Assembly (NCBI RefSeq): GCF_019645875.1
Contig: NZ_CP081000.1
Span: forward strand, 2,604,001 to 2,668,000
Direction: 5' to 3'
DNA: 64,000 nt
Origin: Mycolicibacterium senegalense
GTDB taxonomy: Bacteria > Actinomycetota > Actinomycetes > Mycobacteriales > Mycobacteriaceae
This document shows, one piece after another, positions 10,169 through 19,509 of the stretch (positions are counted from its first letter, which is position 1; each line of letters opens with the position of its first letter). Under the pieces are notes generated by a model. That model did not search any database. It saw only the letters and a program-made list of their open reading frames with translations, and was not told the DNA's origin. The position numbers and the translations under genes are program-made.

Positions 10169-11091
10169 TGACCACCCGGTCGATGCCGGTGCCCGAGGGC
10201 CTGGCGGGAATGCGAGTCGATGCCGGGCTGGCCCGGCTGCTCGGCTTGTCGCGGACGGCGGTGGCCGCGATGGCCGAGGACGGCAGTGTCGATATCGACG
10301 GCGTTCCGGCGGCGAAGTCGGACAAGCTCGTCGCGGGCGCCTGGCTGGAGGTCCGACTGCCCGAGGCCCCACCGCCCGTCGAGAACACGCCGGTCGACAT
10401 CGAGGGGATGGACATCCTCTACGCCGACGACGACATCGTGGCGGTGGACAAGCCGCCGGGGGTGGCCGCGCACGCCACGGTCGGCTGGCACGGACCGACA
10501 GTGCTGGGCGGCTTGGCCGCCGCCGGGTTCCGCATCAGCACCTCGGGGATCCACGAACGCCAAGGCATCGTGCACCGGCTCGACGTAGGTACCTCCGGCG
10601 TCATGGTGGTCGCTCTGTCGGAGCGGGCGTACACGGTCCTCAAGCGGGCGTTCAAGCAGCGCACCGTGGACAAGCGCTACCACGCGCTCGTGCAGGGTCA
10701 TCCGGATCCGTCGAGCGGCACAATCGACGCGCCGATCGGGCGGCACCGGGGGCACGACTGGAAGTTCGCGGTGGTCGAGGGTGGTCGGCACAGCATCACC
10801 CATTACGACACGGTCGAGGCGTTTCAGTCCGCCAGCCTCCTCGACATCCACCTCGAGACGGGGCGGACCCATCAGATCCGTGTGCACTTCGCCGCTCTGC
10901 ACCACCCGTGTTGTGGCGACATGACCTACGGCGCCGACCCCACCTTGGCGAAAAGGCTTGGGCTGGAACGGCAGTGGCTGCATGCCCGGTCCCTGGCCTT
11001 CGCCCATCCGGCTGACGGCAGGCGGATCGAGATCACCAGTCCGTACCCGGCTGATCTGCAGGCCGCGCTCGACGTCCTGCGCCGTCACTAG
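10168..11091 (+). CDS. RluA-family 23S rRNA pseudouridine synthase
   Basis: There are 307 residues from a GTG that shares its G with the lspA stop codon. An N-terminal S4 RNA-binding domain ([20 protein letters not shown], residues 12-31 onward) is followed by the catalytic domain with HRLDVGTSG, where D139 is the nucleophile, and by [10 protein letters not shown] near the C-terminus. This is the RluD/RluC type that isomerises uridines in 23S rRNA. The pairing of lspA with an rluD-like gene is conserved widely in bacteria. Confidence 0.92.
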   Translation: MTTRSMPVPEGLAGMRVDAGLARLLGLSRTAVAAMAEDGSVDIDGVPAAKSDKLVAGAWLEVRLPEAPPPVENTPVDIEGMDILYADDDIVAVDKPPGVAAHATVGWHGPTVLGGLAAAGFRISTSGIHERQGIVHRLDVGTSGVMVVALSERAYTVLKRAFKQRTVDKRYHALVQGHPDPSSGTIDAPIGRHRGHDWKFAVVEGGRHSITHYDTVEAFQSASLLDIHLETGRTHQIRVHFAALHHPCCGDMTYGADPTLAKRLGLERQWLHARSLAFAHPADGRRIEITSPYPADLQAALDVLRRH

Positions 11092-11093
11092 CC

Positions 11094-12038
11094 GTGGGCG
11101 TCCAGGTGCCGCCGCGGCGTGGGGTCGGGCGCTCCGGGGTGCTGTACGGCGCGGGCGCCTACATCTGGTGGGGCCTGTGTCCGGGGTTCTTCCTGTTGTT
11201 ACTGCCGGCCGGGGCGCCAGAGGTGTTGGCCCACCGCATCGTGTGGAGCGCGCTGTTTCTGGTCCTGGTGCTGGCGGTCGCCCGTCGGCTCGGTGATCTA
11301 CGGCGCCTGACGCGGCGGACCTGGCTGCAGCTGTTGGGTGCCTCGGCCCTGATCTCGATCAACTGGGGCACTTACATCTACGCCGTCACGACCGGTCATG
11401 TCGTGGATGCGGCGCTCGGATACTTCATCAATCCCTTGGTGAGCGTGCTGTTGGGTGTGCTGGTGTTCCGCGAGCGGATCAACCGGTGGCAGGCGGTCGC
11501 GTTGGCGCTGGCTGTCGTGGCAGTGGCGATCCTGACTGTCGAGCTGGGTGCCCCGCCCTACATCGCGGTCATCCTGGCGCTGTCATTCGGGGTCTATGGG
11601 CTGGTCAAGAAGGTGGTGCAGGCCGATCCACGGGTGAGTGTGGCGGTGGAAACCTTGGTGGCGCTTCCGATCGCGGCGGGCTACCTGATCACTCTTGAGG
11701 TGTTGGGGCTGGGCAACTTCCTCAACCACGGCCCCTGGCATGCGGGGCTGCTGTTGCTCGCCGGACCGGTCACCGCCGTGCCGCTGCTGCTGTTCGCCGC
11801 GGCCGCGCAGCGTCTGCCGATGGTGACGCTGGGCCTGCTCTTCTATCTCAACCCGGGCTTGCAGATGGCCTGGGGTGTGTTCATCGGTCACGAACCCATG
11901 CCGCCGGGGCGCTGGGTCGGCTTCGCGTTGATCTGGGTGGCGTTGGTGATCATGACGGTGAGCGCGCTGCGGGGAAAGCCCGCCGATTCGGGCACCGCCA
12001 CCGTGGCTGCGGCGGAATCCGAATCCTCCTCGCGGTGA
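11094..12038 (+). CDS. rarD: RarD-type EamA/DMT-family transporter
   Basis: The protein has 314 residues with about ten hydrophobic helices, beginning after the GTG with a short polar stretch and YGAGAYIWWGLCPGFF. The pattern HRIVWSALF and INWGTYIYAVTTGHVVDAAL matches the RarD branch of the drug/metabolite transporter superfamily, called chloramphenicol-sensitive protein in databases; the true substrate is unknown. It starts 2 bases after the pseudouridine synthase stop and is probably the last gene of the lspA operon. Confidence 0.88.
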   Translation: MGVQVPPRRGVGRSGVLYGAGAYIWWGLCPGFFLLLLPAGAPEVLAHRIVWSALFLVLVLAVARRLGDLRRLTRRTWLQLLGASALISINWGTYIYAVTTGHVVDAALGYFINPLVSVLLGVLVFRERINRWQAVALALAVVAVAILTVELGAPPYIAVILALSFGVYGLVKKVVQADPRVSVAVETLVALPIAAGYLITLEVLGLGNFLNHGPWHAGLLLLAGPVTAVPLLLFAAAAQRLPMVTLGLLFYLNPGLQMAWGVFIGHEPMPPGRWVGFALIWVALVIMTVSALRGKPADSGTATVAAAESESSSR

Positions 12039-12090
12039 CGGGCCGGGGCAGGCGCTGACCCGCGTCGGTACGGCAGTTGCGGGGTGCCTC

Positions 12091-12118
12091 TTGACCCCGA
12101 CTGGCAATGCCATAAAGT
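12091..12118 (+). promoter_or_regulatory. Probable promoter of tetR gene
   Basis: TTGACC (12091-12096), a 16-base spacer and TAAAGT (12113-12118) place the expected start of transcription at about 12125, one base before the ATG of the TetR gene. The transcript would be leaderless. This is inferred from sequence only. Confidence 0.45.
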
Positions 12119-12125
12119 TTGCTAG

Positions 12126-12773
12126 ATGACTTCGCGTGGCAGGTCTCTGGGCGGCCGTCGTGGGCCGGGTCGGCCGGTGGGTGCTGACGCTGCGCAAACC
12201 CGTGAGCGCATCGTGCAGGCGGCCTACGAAGTGATCAACGAGCGCGGTTATGCGGCGACGACATTCCAGGAGATCGCCAAGCGCAGCGGCCTGAGCCGCC
12301 CGACGCTGAACTACTACTTCGCCACTCGCGAGGACCTCTACCATGCACTGCTGCAGCAGGCGCACGAGGTCGTCACGTCGTGCGTCCGGATCGCGAAACA
12401 GCATGACGCAACACTGGATCGGCTACGCGCGTACATCGATGCCGTCGTGGCGGTATGGCACCGCGACGGCGCTGTGGTGGGGTTCCTGGTGAATGCGCGG
12501 CTCGAGTCGTACCGTCATCCCGGCCTGCCGTCGGCCACGGTCGCGGCAACCCGGGGTTTTCTCGGCGAACTGGTCAGCGACGCGGTGGTCCGACGCGAGC
12601 TGCCGCCGCACACTGATCAGGCGAGTTTGGTCGAACTGCTGTACGCGATGCTGTGGGGAATGGGCGCCTACGCCGGCTGGCAGCGCCGCCCTGTCGATGT
12701 CGCGGTGATAGCTAAGCAACTGCAGATGGTGATCGGTGACGGACTGGCTCCGGTCACCGATCGTGATCGCTGA
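12126..12773 (+). CDS. TetR-family transcriptional regulator
   Basis: The protein has 215 residues. After a basic N-terminal tail, RERIVQAAYEVINERGYAATTFQEIAKRSGLSRPTLNYYF is the TetR helix-turn-helix region, and the rest is an all-helical ligand-binding domain with its own dimer helices. Its regulon is not evident. It is followed by a strong hairpin (12790-12825) and dnaE1, and preceded by 87 bases carrying a likely promoter. It is not part of the lspA-rarD unit. Confidence 0.88.
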   Translation: MTSRGRSLGGRRGPGRPVGADAAQTRERIVQAAYEVINERGYAATTFQEIAKRSGLSRPTLNYYFATREDLYHALLQQAHEVVTSCVRIAKQHDATLDRLRAYIDAVVAVWHRDGAVVGFLVNARLESYRHPGLPSATVAATRGFLGELVSDAVVRRELPPHTDQASLVELLYAMLWGMGAYAGWQRRPVDVAVIAKQLQMVIGDGLAPVTDRDR

Positions 12774-12789
12774 CACTTCGGCACAGACA

Positions 12790-12825
12790 CGCACCACCGA
12801 CACGCCCGAACGTGTCGGTGGTGCG
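12790..12825. terminator. Perfect 15-bp hairpin between tetR and dnaE1
   Basis: Arms 12790-12804 and 12811-12825 are perfect reverse complements (core CACCACCGACAC) around a 6-base loop CCCGAA. There is no T-run, as is common in mycobacteria. It probably ends the tetR transcript; it lies just before the dnaE1 -10 element. Confidence 0.6.
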
Positions 12826-12828
12826 CCA

Positions 12829-12834
12829 TAGACT
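12829..12834 (+). promoter_or_regulatory. Likely -10 element of dnaE1
   Basis: TAGACT ends 9 bases before the dnaE1 ATG, the spacing expected for a leaderless or nearly leaderless transcript. There is no Shine-Dalgarno sequence before the ATG. Confidence 0.4.
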
Positions 12835-12843
12835 GGCAGCCCT

Positions 12844-15800
12844 ATGAGCGGTTCATCTTCGGGCTCCTTCGTCCACCTGCACAACCACACCGAGTACTCG
12901 ATGCTGGACGGCGCCGCGAAGATCACCCCGATGCTGGCCGAGGCGCAGCGGCTGGGCATGCCGGCGATCGGCATGACCGACCACGGCAACATGTTCGGCG
13001 CCAGCGAGTTCTACAACTCGGCGACCAAGGCCGGGATCAAGCCGATCATCGGTATCGAGGCGTACATCGCGCCGGCCTCGCGGTTCGAAACCAAGCGTGT
13101 CCAGTGGGGCGATCCCAGCCAGAAGAGTGACGACGTCTCGGGTAGCGGTGCCTACACGCACATGACGATGGTCGCGGAGAACGCAACCGGTCTGCGCAAC
13201 CTGTTCAAGCTCTCCTCGCTGGCCTCATTCGAGGGTCAGCTCGGCAAGTGGGCCCGCATGGACGCCGAGATCATCGCCGAGCATGCCGAGGGCATCATCG
13301 CGACCACCGGTTGCCCATCGGGTGAGGTGCAGACCAGGCTGCGGCTGGGTCACCGTCAGGAGGCGCTGGAGGCGGCGGCCAAATGGCGCGACATCTTCGG
13401 GCCCGACAACTTCTTCCTCGAACTCATGGACCACGGCCTCGACATCGAGCGCCGAGTCCGCGAGGGCCTGCTGGAGATCGGGCAGAAGCTGGGCATCCCG
13501 CCGCTGGCCACCAATGACTGCCACTACGTCACGCGCGACGCCTCGCAGAACCACGAGGCCCTGCTGTGCATTCAGACCGGTAAGACCCTGTCGGACCCGA
13601 ACCGCTTCAAGTTCGACGGCGACGGCTACTACCTCAAGTCGGCCGAGGAGATGCGCGCGCTCTGGGACTCCCAGGTGCCCGGCGCGTGCGACTCCACGGT
13701 GCTCATCGGCGAGCGCGTGCAGTCCTATGCCGACGTCTGGACCCCTACCGATCGCATGCCGGTGTTCCCGGTCCCGGACGGGCACGACCAGGCCTCCTGG
13801 CTGACCCACGAGGTGCAGGCCGGCCTGGAGCGCAGGTTTCGCGGTGACCAGGTGCCGGCTGAGTACACCGATCGTGCGGCCTACGAGATCAAGGTCATCT
13901 GCGAGAAGGGCTTCCCGTCCTACTTCCTGATCGTGGCCGACCTGATCAACTACGCCCGCTCGGTCGGGATCCGGGTGGGCCCGGGTCGTGGGTCGGCGGC
14001 CGGTTCGTTGGTGGCCTACGCCTTGGGCATCACCAACATCGACCCCATTCCGCACGGTCTGCTGTTCGAGCGCTTCCTCAACCCGGAACGTCCGTCCGCC
14101 CCCGATATCGACATCGACTTCGACGACCGCCGCCGCGGCGAGATGCTGCGGTATGCGGCCAACAAGTGGGGCAGTGACCGGGTGGCCCAGGTCATCACCT
14201 TCGGTACCATCAAAACCAAAGCGGCGCTGAAGGATTCGGCCCGCGTGCATTACGGTCAGCCGGGTTTCGCGATCGCCGACCGGATCACCAAGGCGCTCCC
14301 GCCGCCCATCATGGCCAAGGACATCCCGGTCTCGGGGATCACCGATCCCAACCACGAGCGGTACAAGGAGGCCGCCGAGGTTCGCGCCCTGATCGACACC
14401 GATCCGGATGTGCGGACCATCTTCGAGACCGCGCGCGGGCTGGAAGGCCTGGTCCGAAACGCGGGGGTGCATGCCTGTGCGGTGATCATGAGCTCCGAGC
14501 CGCTCATCGACGCGATCCCGCTGTGGAAGCGGCCCCAGGACGGCGCGGTCATCACCGGCTGGGACTATCCGTCGTGTGAGGCCATCGGCCTGCTGAAGAT
14601 GGACTTCCTGGGGCTGCGGAACCTGACGATCATCGGTGACTGCCTGGAGAACATCAAGGCGAACCGGGGGATCGACCTGGACCTGGACACGCTGCCGTTC
14701 GACGATCCGGCGGCCTACGAGCTGCTGGGCCGCGGCGACACGCTGGGGGTGTTCCAGCTCGACGGCAGCGCGATGCGTGACCTGCTGCGGCGCATGCAGC
14801 CCACCGGTTTCAACGACATCGTGGCGGTGCTCGCGCTCTATCGTCCCGGCCCGATGGGCATGAACGCCCACAACGACTACGCCGATCGCAAGAACGGCCG
14901 CCAGGCCATCAAGCCCATCCATCCCGAGCTCGAAGAGCCGCTCAAGGACATCCTCGCCGAGACCTACGGCCTGATCGTCTACCAAGAGCAGATCATGTTC
15001 ATCGCGCAGAAGGTCGCCTCCTACACCATGGGTAAGGCCGACGCGCTCCGCAAGGCCATGGGTAAGAAGAAGCTTGAGGTGCTCGAGGCCGAGTACAAGG
15101 GCTTCAAGGAAGGCATGACCGCCAACGGGTTCTCCGAGGGCGCGGTGAAAGCCTTGTGGGACACCATCCTTCCGTTCGCCGGCTACGCGTTCAACAAATC
15201 CCACGCGGCCGGCTACGGCTTGGTGTCCTACTGGACGGCCTACCTGAAGGCGAACTACCCGGCCGAGTACATGGCCGGCCTGCTCACGTCGGTCGGTGAC
15301 GACAAGGACAAGGCGGCGGTGTACCTGGCGGACTGCCGCCGGCTCGGTATCACCGTCCTGCCGCCCGACGTCAACGAGTCGGTGCAGAACTTCGCCTCGG
15401 TGGGCGACGACATCAGGTTCGGTCTGGGCGCGATCCGCAATGTCGGTGCGAACGTCGTCGCGTCGCTGATCAGTACCCGTACCGAGAAGGGCAAGTACGC
15501 CGACTTCTCCGATTATCTGAACAAGATCGACATCGCGGCCTGCAACAAGAAGGTCACCGAATCATTGGTGAAGGCAGGTGCTTTCGATTCGCTCGGGCAC
15601 CCCCGCAAGGGTCTGTTCCTGGTGCACACCGATGCGGTCGACTCGGTGCTCGGCACCAAGAAGGCTGAGGCCATGGGCCAGTTCGACCTCTTCGGTGGTG
15701 CCGATGACGGCGGTGGCACGGACGCGGTCTTCACCATCAAGGTGCCCGACGAGGAGTGGGAGGACAAGCACAAGCTCGCCCTCGAGCGTGAGATGCTGGG

Positions 15801-16392
15801 CTTGTACGTGTCCGGCCATCCGCTCAACGGGGTCGCGCACCTGCTGGCCAATCAGGTCGACACGCAGATCCCGGCCATTCTCGACGGCGATGTCGCCAAC
15901 GATGCGCAGGTGGTGGTCGGCGGCATCCTGGCTTCGGTCAACCGCCGCGTGAACAAGAACGGCTTGCCTTGGGCCTCAGCTCAATTGGAAGACCTCACCG
16001 GTGGTATCGAGGTGCTGTTCTTCCCGCAGACCTACTCACTGTTCGGCCATGAGATCGCCGACGACGTGGTGGTGCTGGTCAAGGCCAAGGTGGCGGCGCG
16101 CGACGACCGGATCTCGCTGATCGCCCACGAACTCGTGGTGCCCGACTTCAGCAGTGCTCAGGCCGACCGCCCGCTGGCGGTCAGCCTGCCTACTCGTCAG
16201 TGCACGATCGACAAGGTCAGTGCGCTCAAGCAGGTTCTGGCCAATCATCCCGGCACGTCTCAGGTCCATCTGCGGTTGATCAGCGGTGAGCGGATCACCA
16301 CACTGGAACTGGACCAGTCGTTGCGGGTGACGCCGTCCTCGGCGTTGATGGGTGACCTCAAGGCGCTGCTGGGCCCGGGCTGTCTGGGGTAG
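12844..16392 (+). CDS. dnaE1: DNA polymerase III alpha subunit, replicative
   Basis: The main replicative polymerase, 1182 residues, the expected length for DnaE1. The N-terminal PHP domain begins [19 protein letters not shown], with metal ligands HxH preserved; in mycobacteria this domain is the proofreading exonuclease. The polymerase core has [16 protein letters not shown] and [13 protein letters not shown] (acids D421, D423 and D425 near the catalytic site), followed by [14 protein letters not shown] thumb and fingers, [11 protein letters not shown], and [14 protein letters not shown]-terminal OB-fold and clamp-binding region follows. The last 35 bases overlap the convergent PPOX-fold gene. 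Confidence 0.97.
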   Translation: MSGSSSGSFVHLHNHTEYSMLDGAAKITPMLAEAQRLGMPAIGMTDHGNMFGASEFYNSATKAGIKPIIGIEAYIAPASRFETKRVQWGDPSQKSDDVSGSGAYTHMTMVAENATGLRNLFKLSSLASFEGQLGKWARMDAEIIAEHAEGIIATTGCPSGEVQTRLRLGHRQEALEAAAKWRDIFGPDNFFLELMDHGLDIERRVREGLLEIGQKLGIPPLATNDCHYVTRDASQNHEALLCIQTGKTLSDPNRFKFDGDGYYLKSAEEMRALWDSQVPGACDSTVLIGERVQSYADVWTPTDRMPVFPVPDGHDQASWLTHEVQAGLERRFRGDQVPAEYTDRAAYEIKVICEKGFPSYFLIVADLINYARSVGIRVGPGRGSAAGSLVAYALGITNIDPIPHGLLFERFLNPERPSAPDIDIDFDDRRRGEMLRYAANKWGSDRVAQVITFGTIKTKAALKDSARVHYGQPGFAIADRITKALPPPIMAKDIPVSGITDPNHERYKEAAEVRALIDTDPDVRTIFETARGLEGLVRNAGVHACAVIMSSEPLIDAIPLWKRPQDGAVITGWDYPSCEAIGLLKMDFLGLRNLTIIGDCLENIKANRGIDLDLDTLPFDDPAAYELLGRGDTLGVFQLDGSAMRDLLRRMQPTGFNDIVAVLALYRPGPMGMNAHNDYADRKNGRQAIKPIHPELEEPLKDILAETYGLIVYQEQIMFIAQKVASYTMGKADALRKAMGKKKLEVLEAEYKGFKEGMTANGFSEGAVKALWDTILPFAGYAFNKSHAAGYGLVSYWTAYLKANYPAEYMAGLLTSVGDDKDKAAVYLADCRRLGITVLPPDVNESVQNFASVGDDIRFGLGAIRNVGANVVASLISTRTEKGKYADFSDYLNKIDIAACNKKVTESLVKAGAFDSLGHPRKGLFLVHTDAVDSVLGTKKAEAMGQFDLFGGADDGGGTDAVFTIKVPDEEWEDKHKLALEREMLGLYVSGHPLNGVAHLLANQVDTQIPAILDGDVANDAQVVVGGILASVNRRVNKNGLPWASAQLEDLTGGIEVLFFPQTYSLFGHEIADDVVVLVKAKVAARDDRISLIAHELVVPDFSSAQADRPLAVSLPTRQCTIDKVSALKQVLANHPGTSQVHLRLISGERITTLELDQSLRVTPSSALMGDLKALLGPGCLG

Positions 16393-16840
16393 CGGCCAGG
16401 TCGATCTTCACGATCGCGCTGTCCGGCCAGAGCTCACGGGTGCGGGCCCGCCGTAGTTTCTCCCGCAGCGGGAGGTCGCGGTGCACATTGGTGACACCGG
16501 GGATCTTCAATAGCGGCACGATGTTCCACTGCCAGCCGTAGCGGCGGTGCAGGGCACGGTTGGCCTGTTCGGCCGCCTGGCCGTCCAGGATGCTGGCCCG
16601 CCCGCTCAGCCAGGTGCCGCCGGTGATTCGTCCTTTGTAGTCACATACCACCAGTTCGACCTCGGGCCGGGTGGCGAGCCGCCGGGTTTTCGGCCCGATC
16701 TTGGTGCGGAACAATGCCGTTGGGCCGTCGAGGGCGAACCAGATCGGCGTGTCAACGGCGGTGCCATCGCGGCGGTAGCTGCGCAGCAACGCGTACTGGG
16801 AGTGGATGAGGGTCTCGAGTGCGGTGTCGGTATGCGGCAT
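16358..16840 (-). CDS. PPOX-class (flavin/F420-binding split-barrel) protein
   Basis: From the ATG at 16840 ([22 protein letters not shown]) the protein has 160 residues. The pattern [16 protein letters not shown], then [20 protein letters not shown] and [11 protein letters not shown], is that of pyridoxamine-oxidase-like split barrels, in mycobacteria often F420-dependent. Cofactor and substrate cannot be fixed from sequence. A TTG five codons upstream (16852) is possible but nearly touches the palindrome at 16854. The gene is divergent from the merR gene and probably under its control. Confidence 0.75.
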   Translation of the reverse strand: MPHTDTALETLIHSQYALLRSYRRDGTAVDTPIWFALDGPTALFRTKIGPKTRRLATRPEVELVVCDYKGRITGGTWLSGRASILDGQAAEQANRALHRRYGWQWNIVPLLKIPGVTNVHRDLPLREKLRRARTRELWPDSAIVKIDLAATPDSPGPAAP

Positions 16841-16853
16841 GAAGCCAGTCAAC

Positions 16854-16875
16854 GACTTAGAGTTGGCTCTAAGTC
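16854..16875. promoter_or_regulatory. Perfect 9-4-9 palindrome, probable MerR operator
   Basis: GACTTAGAG (16854-16862), TTGG, CTCTAAGTC (16867-16875) is a perfect inverted repeat, with only 55 bases between the divergent PPOX-fold and merR start codons. MerR proteins bind such dyads in the spacer of the promoter they activate. The form CTTxGAG-N4-CTCxAAG resembles sites described for the aldehyde-responsive NmlR/AdhR branch. Confidence 0.75.
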
Positions 16876-16895
16876 AAGCTCGGCGAGGAGGGCAG

Positions 16896-17285
16896 ATGGC
16901 TGCGACGCTGACCATCGGAGAAGTCACGCAGCGGACCGGGGTCGCTCAGACCGCGCTGCGCTACTACGAGCAGGTCGGTCTGCTGCCCGCGCCGCAGCGG
17001 GTGGCCGGGCAACGCCGCTACCAGGAGTCGGTCCTGATGCGGCTGGAAGTGATCAGGTTGTGCAAAGCGGCCGGGTTCTCGCTGACCGAGATCGGGCTGT
17101 TGCTCAAAGACGACACTCCGGGCCGGCCGGTGGCTCGTGATCTGGCCCAGAGCAAGTTGGCCGAGATCGACGCCCAGCTGGAGGCGCTGGCCCGCGCGCG
17201 GGCCATCATCGAGTGGGGAATGCGGTGCACCTGTCCGTCGATTGAGTTGTGCACCTGCGGGATTCATCACGCCCTGCCGGTCTGA
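16896..17285 (+). CDS. MerR-family regulator with C-terminal cysteine cluster
   Basis: The ATG at 16896 follows GGAGG and gives 129 residues; the frame is open further upstream but that would cover the palindrome. The winged HTH is TIGEVTQRTGVAQTALRYYE, then a dimerisation coiled coil. C56 in LCKAAGFSL sits where NmlR/AdhR-type regulators often carry a conserved Cys. The C-terminus has C111-x-C113-x5-C119-x-C121 followed by GIHH, which could bind a metal or an Fe-S cluster or act as a thiol switch. It probably controls itself and the divergent oxidoreductase. The inducer is unknown; redox, aldehyde or metal are possible. Confidence 0.85.
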   Translation: MAATLTIGEVTQRTGVAQTALRYYEQVGLLPAPQRVAGQRRYQESVLMRLEVIRLCKAAGFSLTEIGLLLKDDTPGRPVARDLAQSKLAEIDAQLEALARARAIIEWGMRCTCPSIELCTCGIHHALPV

Positions 17286-17297
17286 GGCGACGGCCGT

Positions 17298-18146
17298 TCA
17301 GAACCGGTACCGCAGGATGCGCGCCTTGCGGGCCGTGGCCTTGCTGAGGCCGCTGGCGCGCGTGGCGATCCGCAGTAGTCCCGGAAAAAGGTCGACTTCC
17401 GGTTGGTGGGTCAGGCTCGATTCCTCGATGAGGTGCAGGCGCGGGTTCCAGGTTTCAGGCTGGCGGGCGTCCTTGAAACCGGGGTAACCCCATTGACTTC
17501 CGACGTCCTTGAACATCTTGGCCGGGAAGAACTTCAGGGCCGCCCGGCTCACCCAGCCGATGCGGCCGTAGTCGTTGAAGGCGATCTCCCCGGAATCGAA
17601 GTGTTCGGTGACGGTCCGGAAGACACTTGCGATCACGGGTTCCGTGAGGAACGCGAACAGCCCGTCGGCCACCAGCATCGTCGGTCGATCGGCGGGGATG
17701 GGGTCAGTCCAGTCCGGGTCGGCCAACGACGCGGCGACGGTGTGGGCCTGGGGGAGCGCCGGGAGCACGCGATCGCGCAACTCGCTGATCCCCGGCAGGT
17801 CCACGTTGTACCAGTCGACCGTCACCGGCGGCGAAACGCGGTGCACGCCGCTGTCGAGACCTCCGCCGAGATCGACCACGACGGCGTCGGGATGGTCGGC
17901 CACGAATGCCCGGACCCGGTCGTCGAGCATCTTGGCCCGCAGGGCGGTCTGGCAGACCACGCTGGTCTGGATCCCGAGGCCGGCGAAGTCGTAGTCGAGC
18001 TCCTCGACGGTTTCCGCGGCCATGGTGTCACCGAGGATCGGATGATCCCAGCGGCTGTCGAGCGCCCTGGCGTACAGCGTCAGGAATGCGGTTTCCTCTA
18101 TCGGGGTGAGGCCCGTCGTCGCAATACCCACAAGCCGACCGTACAC
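17298..18146 (-). CDS. Class I SAM-dependent methyltransferase, LCM type
   Basis: The protein has 282 residues; a GTG at residue 6 is an alternative start. The SAM site is VVVDLGGGLDSGVHRV (GxG motif), preceded by an N-terminal helical part (SRWDHPILGDTMAAE) typical of the leucine-carboxyl-methyltransferase-like family, of which mycobacteria have many. VADGLFAFL is the motif around the catalytic pocket. Members may act on lipids or small molecules; the substrate is unknown. It is convergent with merR, with 12 bases between stops. Confidence 0.8.
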   Translation of the reverse strand: MYGRLVGIATTGLTPIEETAFLTLYARALDSRWDHPILGDTMAAETVEELDYDFAGLGIQTSVVCQTALRAKMLDDRVRAFVADHPDAVVVDLGGGLDSGVHRVSPPVTVDWYNVDLPGISELRDRVLPALPQAHTVAASLADPDWTDPIPADRPTMLVADGLFAFLTEPVIASVFRTVTEHFDSGEIAFNDYGRIGWVSRAALKFFPAKMFKDVGSQWGYPGFKDARQPETWNPRLHLIEESSLTHQPEVDLFPGLLRIATRASGLSKATARKARILRYRF

Positions 18147-18231
18147 CCGCCCACCCGCTGAACGTTCGAGCGAAAACGTTTACCTCCCTTGTGATCCCGG
18201 GGAGACACGGGGCATGGCCTACGGTGGAACC

Positions 18232-18636
18232 ATGCGCAGCAAGCATCTGAGCGTCTGGATCGCAGTGGCCCCTGACGTTGTGTACGCCTATGCCTCGGAT
18301 CCGCGACAGTTGGCCACGTGGGCGGCGGGACTGGCGCAGGGCGGGTTGCGCCTCACTTCGCAAGGGTGGGTGGCGGATTCTCCGATGGGTGAGGTCACCG
18401 TCGAGTTCACGCCGACGAACACGCTGGGCGTGCTCGATCACGTGGTGCGGCTGCCCTCCGGAGAGGCCGTTTACAACCCGATGCGGGTGGTTCCGGCAGG
18501 CGTGGACGCAGCGGAGTGCGAGGTGGTGTTCACGGTCCGGCAGCGACCCGGCGTGACCGAAGAGGAGTTCGAGGCGGATGTCGCCGCGGTGGCCGCCGAC
18601 CTGGAGACGTTGCGCCGGCTGCTGGAGAGTCAGTGA
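18232..18636 (+). CDS. SRPBCC-family protein
   Basis: The protein has 134 residues from the ATG at 18232 (MRSKHLSVWIAVAPDVVYAYASD); an ATG six codons earlier (18214) is also possible. The opening beta strand and VVYAYASDPRQLATWA helix are typical of the START-like SRPBCC fold, which binds hydrophobic ligands in a cavity. A similar protein lies near dnaE1 in M. tuberculosis (Rv1546, from memory). Its stop overlaps the convergent small membrane protein gene by 7 bases. Confidence 0.78.
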   Translation: MRSKHLSVWIAVAPDVVYAYASDPRQLATWAAGLAQGGLRLTSQGWVADSPMGEVTVEFTPTNTLGVLDHVVRLPSGEAVYNPMRVVPAGVDAAECEVVFTVRQRPGVTEEEFEADVAAVAADLETLRRLLESQ

Positions 18637-18860
18637 TCAGTTGGTGACATGTGGCCGAGCGCCAGCCACACCACGATGGCGGCAGCGGCCGCCGAGAGCA
18701 CAGCGGGCGCGGCGCTCATGGTCACCACGCCGACGGCCACCAGCACCACGGCACCGATCGCCAGGGCGATCAGCTTGTAGGTCGGCCAGGGCACCCCGGC
18801 TATGTCGACCTCGTGATCGGCCCGGGAGGTGATGCTGCGAAAGTTCCCGGCGGTGGTCAT
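18630..18860 (-). CDS. Small membrane protein
   Basis: From the ATG at 18860 (MTTAGNFRSITSRAD) the protein has 76 residues. After a polar start come two hydrophobic helices (LIALAIGAVVLVAVGVVTM and AVLSAAAAAIVVWLALG) and a short tail. There is no recognised family. A GTG start eight codons upstream is possible. Confidence 0.6.
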   Translation of the reverse strand: MTTAGNFRSITSRADHEVDIAGVPWPTYKLIALAIGAVVLVAVGVVTMSAAPAVLSAAAAAIVVWLALGHMSPTDH

Positions 18861-18934
18861 ATGTTCACGATAGCTCGCAACCATGATTTCGGCCAGCCGA
18901 AACCTCGGATCAGGCGTGTCGATTCACCAGCTGA

Positions 18935-19372
18935 TCAGCAGTGCGCCTCCATTCGGAAGTGAACGTCGGCCGGTTTGGTCGGGCGATCGGCGAAGGAGCC
19001 ATGCGCGGTGCCGCTGAGGTGGAATGCGGTGCCCTCGATACTGGCCTTCGCGTCAGTCGCCTCGGCTTGCGCGGCGCCGGTGAATCCGGTCAGGTCGCGG
19101 ATCCGCATGACCTTGGGCTCGACCGTGCCTCCGGTCTGGATGATGGCGGTGAATCCAGGTTCTTTCGGCAGCGTCTCGATGGTCCACAACCAGGACAGTT
19201 GCGTGCAGTCGACCGTGAAGGTGGTCGGTATCTCCCGGCCGTCGATGAAGACCCGGGCGGTATTGGCATCGGCCGGGCTTCCGGTGGTCGTCGTGCAGGC
19301 CACCGCAGCCAGTGCCAGGATCGTCACGACGTGTGCCGTCACGCGCTTCACCCGTTGCTGAATGTGCCGCAT
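18935..19372 (-). CDS. LpqH-family lipoprotein
   Basis: The protein has 145 residues. The signal peptide has a basic start, the hydrophobic stretch VVTILALAAVAC and a lipobox ending at C26, so it is lipid-anchored after Lgt and LspA processing. The mature part (RVFIDGREIPTTFTVDC, then GFTGAAQAEATDAK, HLSGTAHGSF and a final Cys) follows the pattern of the mycobacterial 19-kDa antigen family, in which two Cys (here C56 and C145) form a disulfide. It is exposed at the cell envelope; the function of the family is not settled. It is divergent from ilvA. Confidence 0.75.
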   Translation of the reverse strand: MRHIQQRVKRVTAHVVTILALAAVACTTTTGSPADANTARVFIDGREIPTTFTVDCTQLSWLWTIETLPKEPGFTAIIQTGGTVEPKVMRIRDLTGFTGAAQAEATDAKASIEGTAFHLSGTAHGSFADRPTKPADVHFRMEAHC

Positions 19373-19509
19373 ACGGTTGTTTTCCCAGTTGGGAAGCGGA
19401 CCAACCCCATCTCGGGGATTTCGGCAGTCTTACGACGCCGACGCAGCGATTACCGCCCGTGGACCTACCCAGATGCGGTGAAACCGCTGGCCAGTGGCAC
19501 CATTGAACG

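Noticed and set aside
13225..15204. A 659-residue minus-strand open frame inside dnaE1
   Set aside because: Shadow frame; dnaE1 motifs cover the whole interval on the plus strand.
19373..19509. Possible T-box or leader peptide before ilvA
   Set aside because: No GGGTGGNACCGCG core and no short frame rich in Ile, Val or Leu codons was found.
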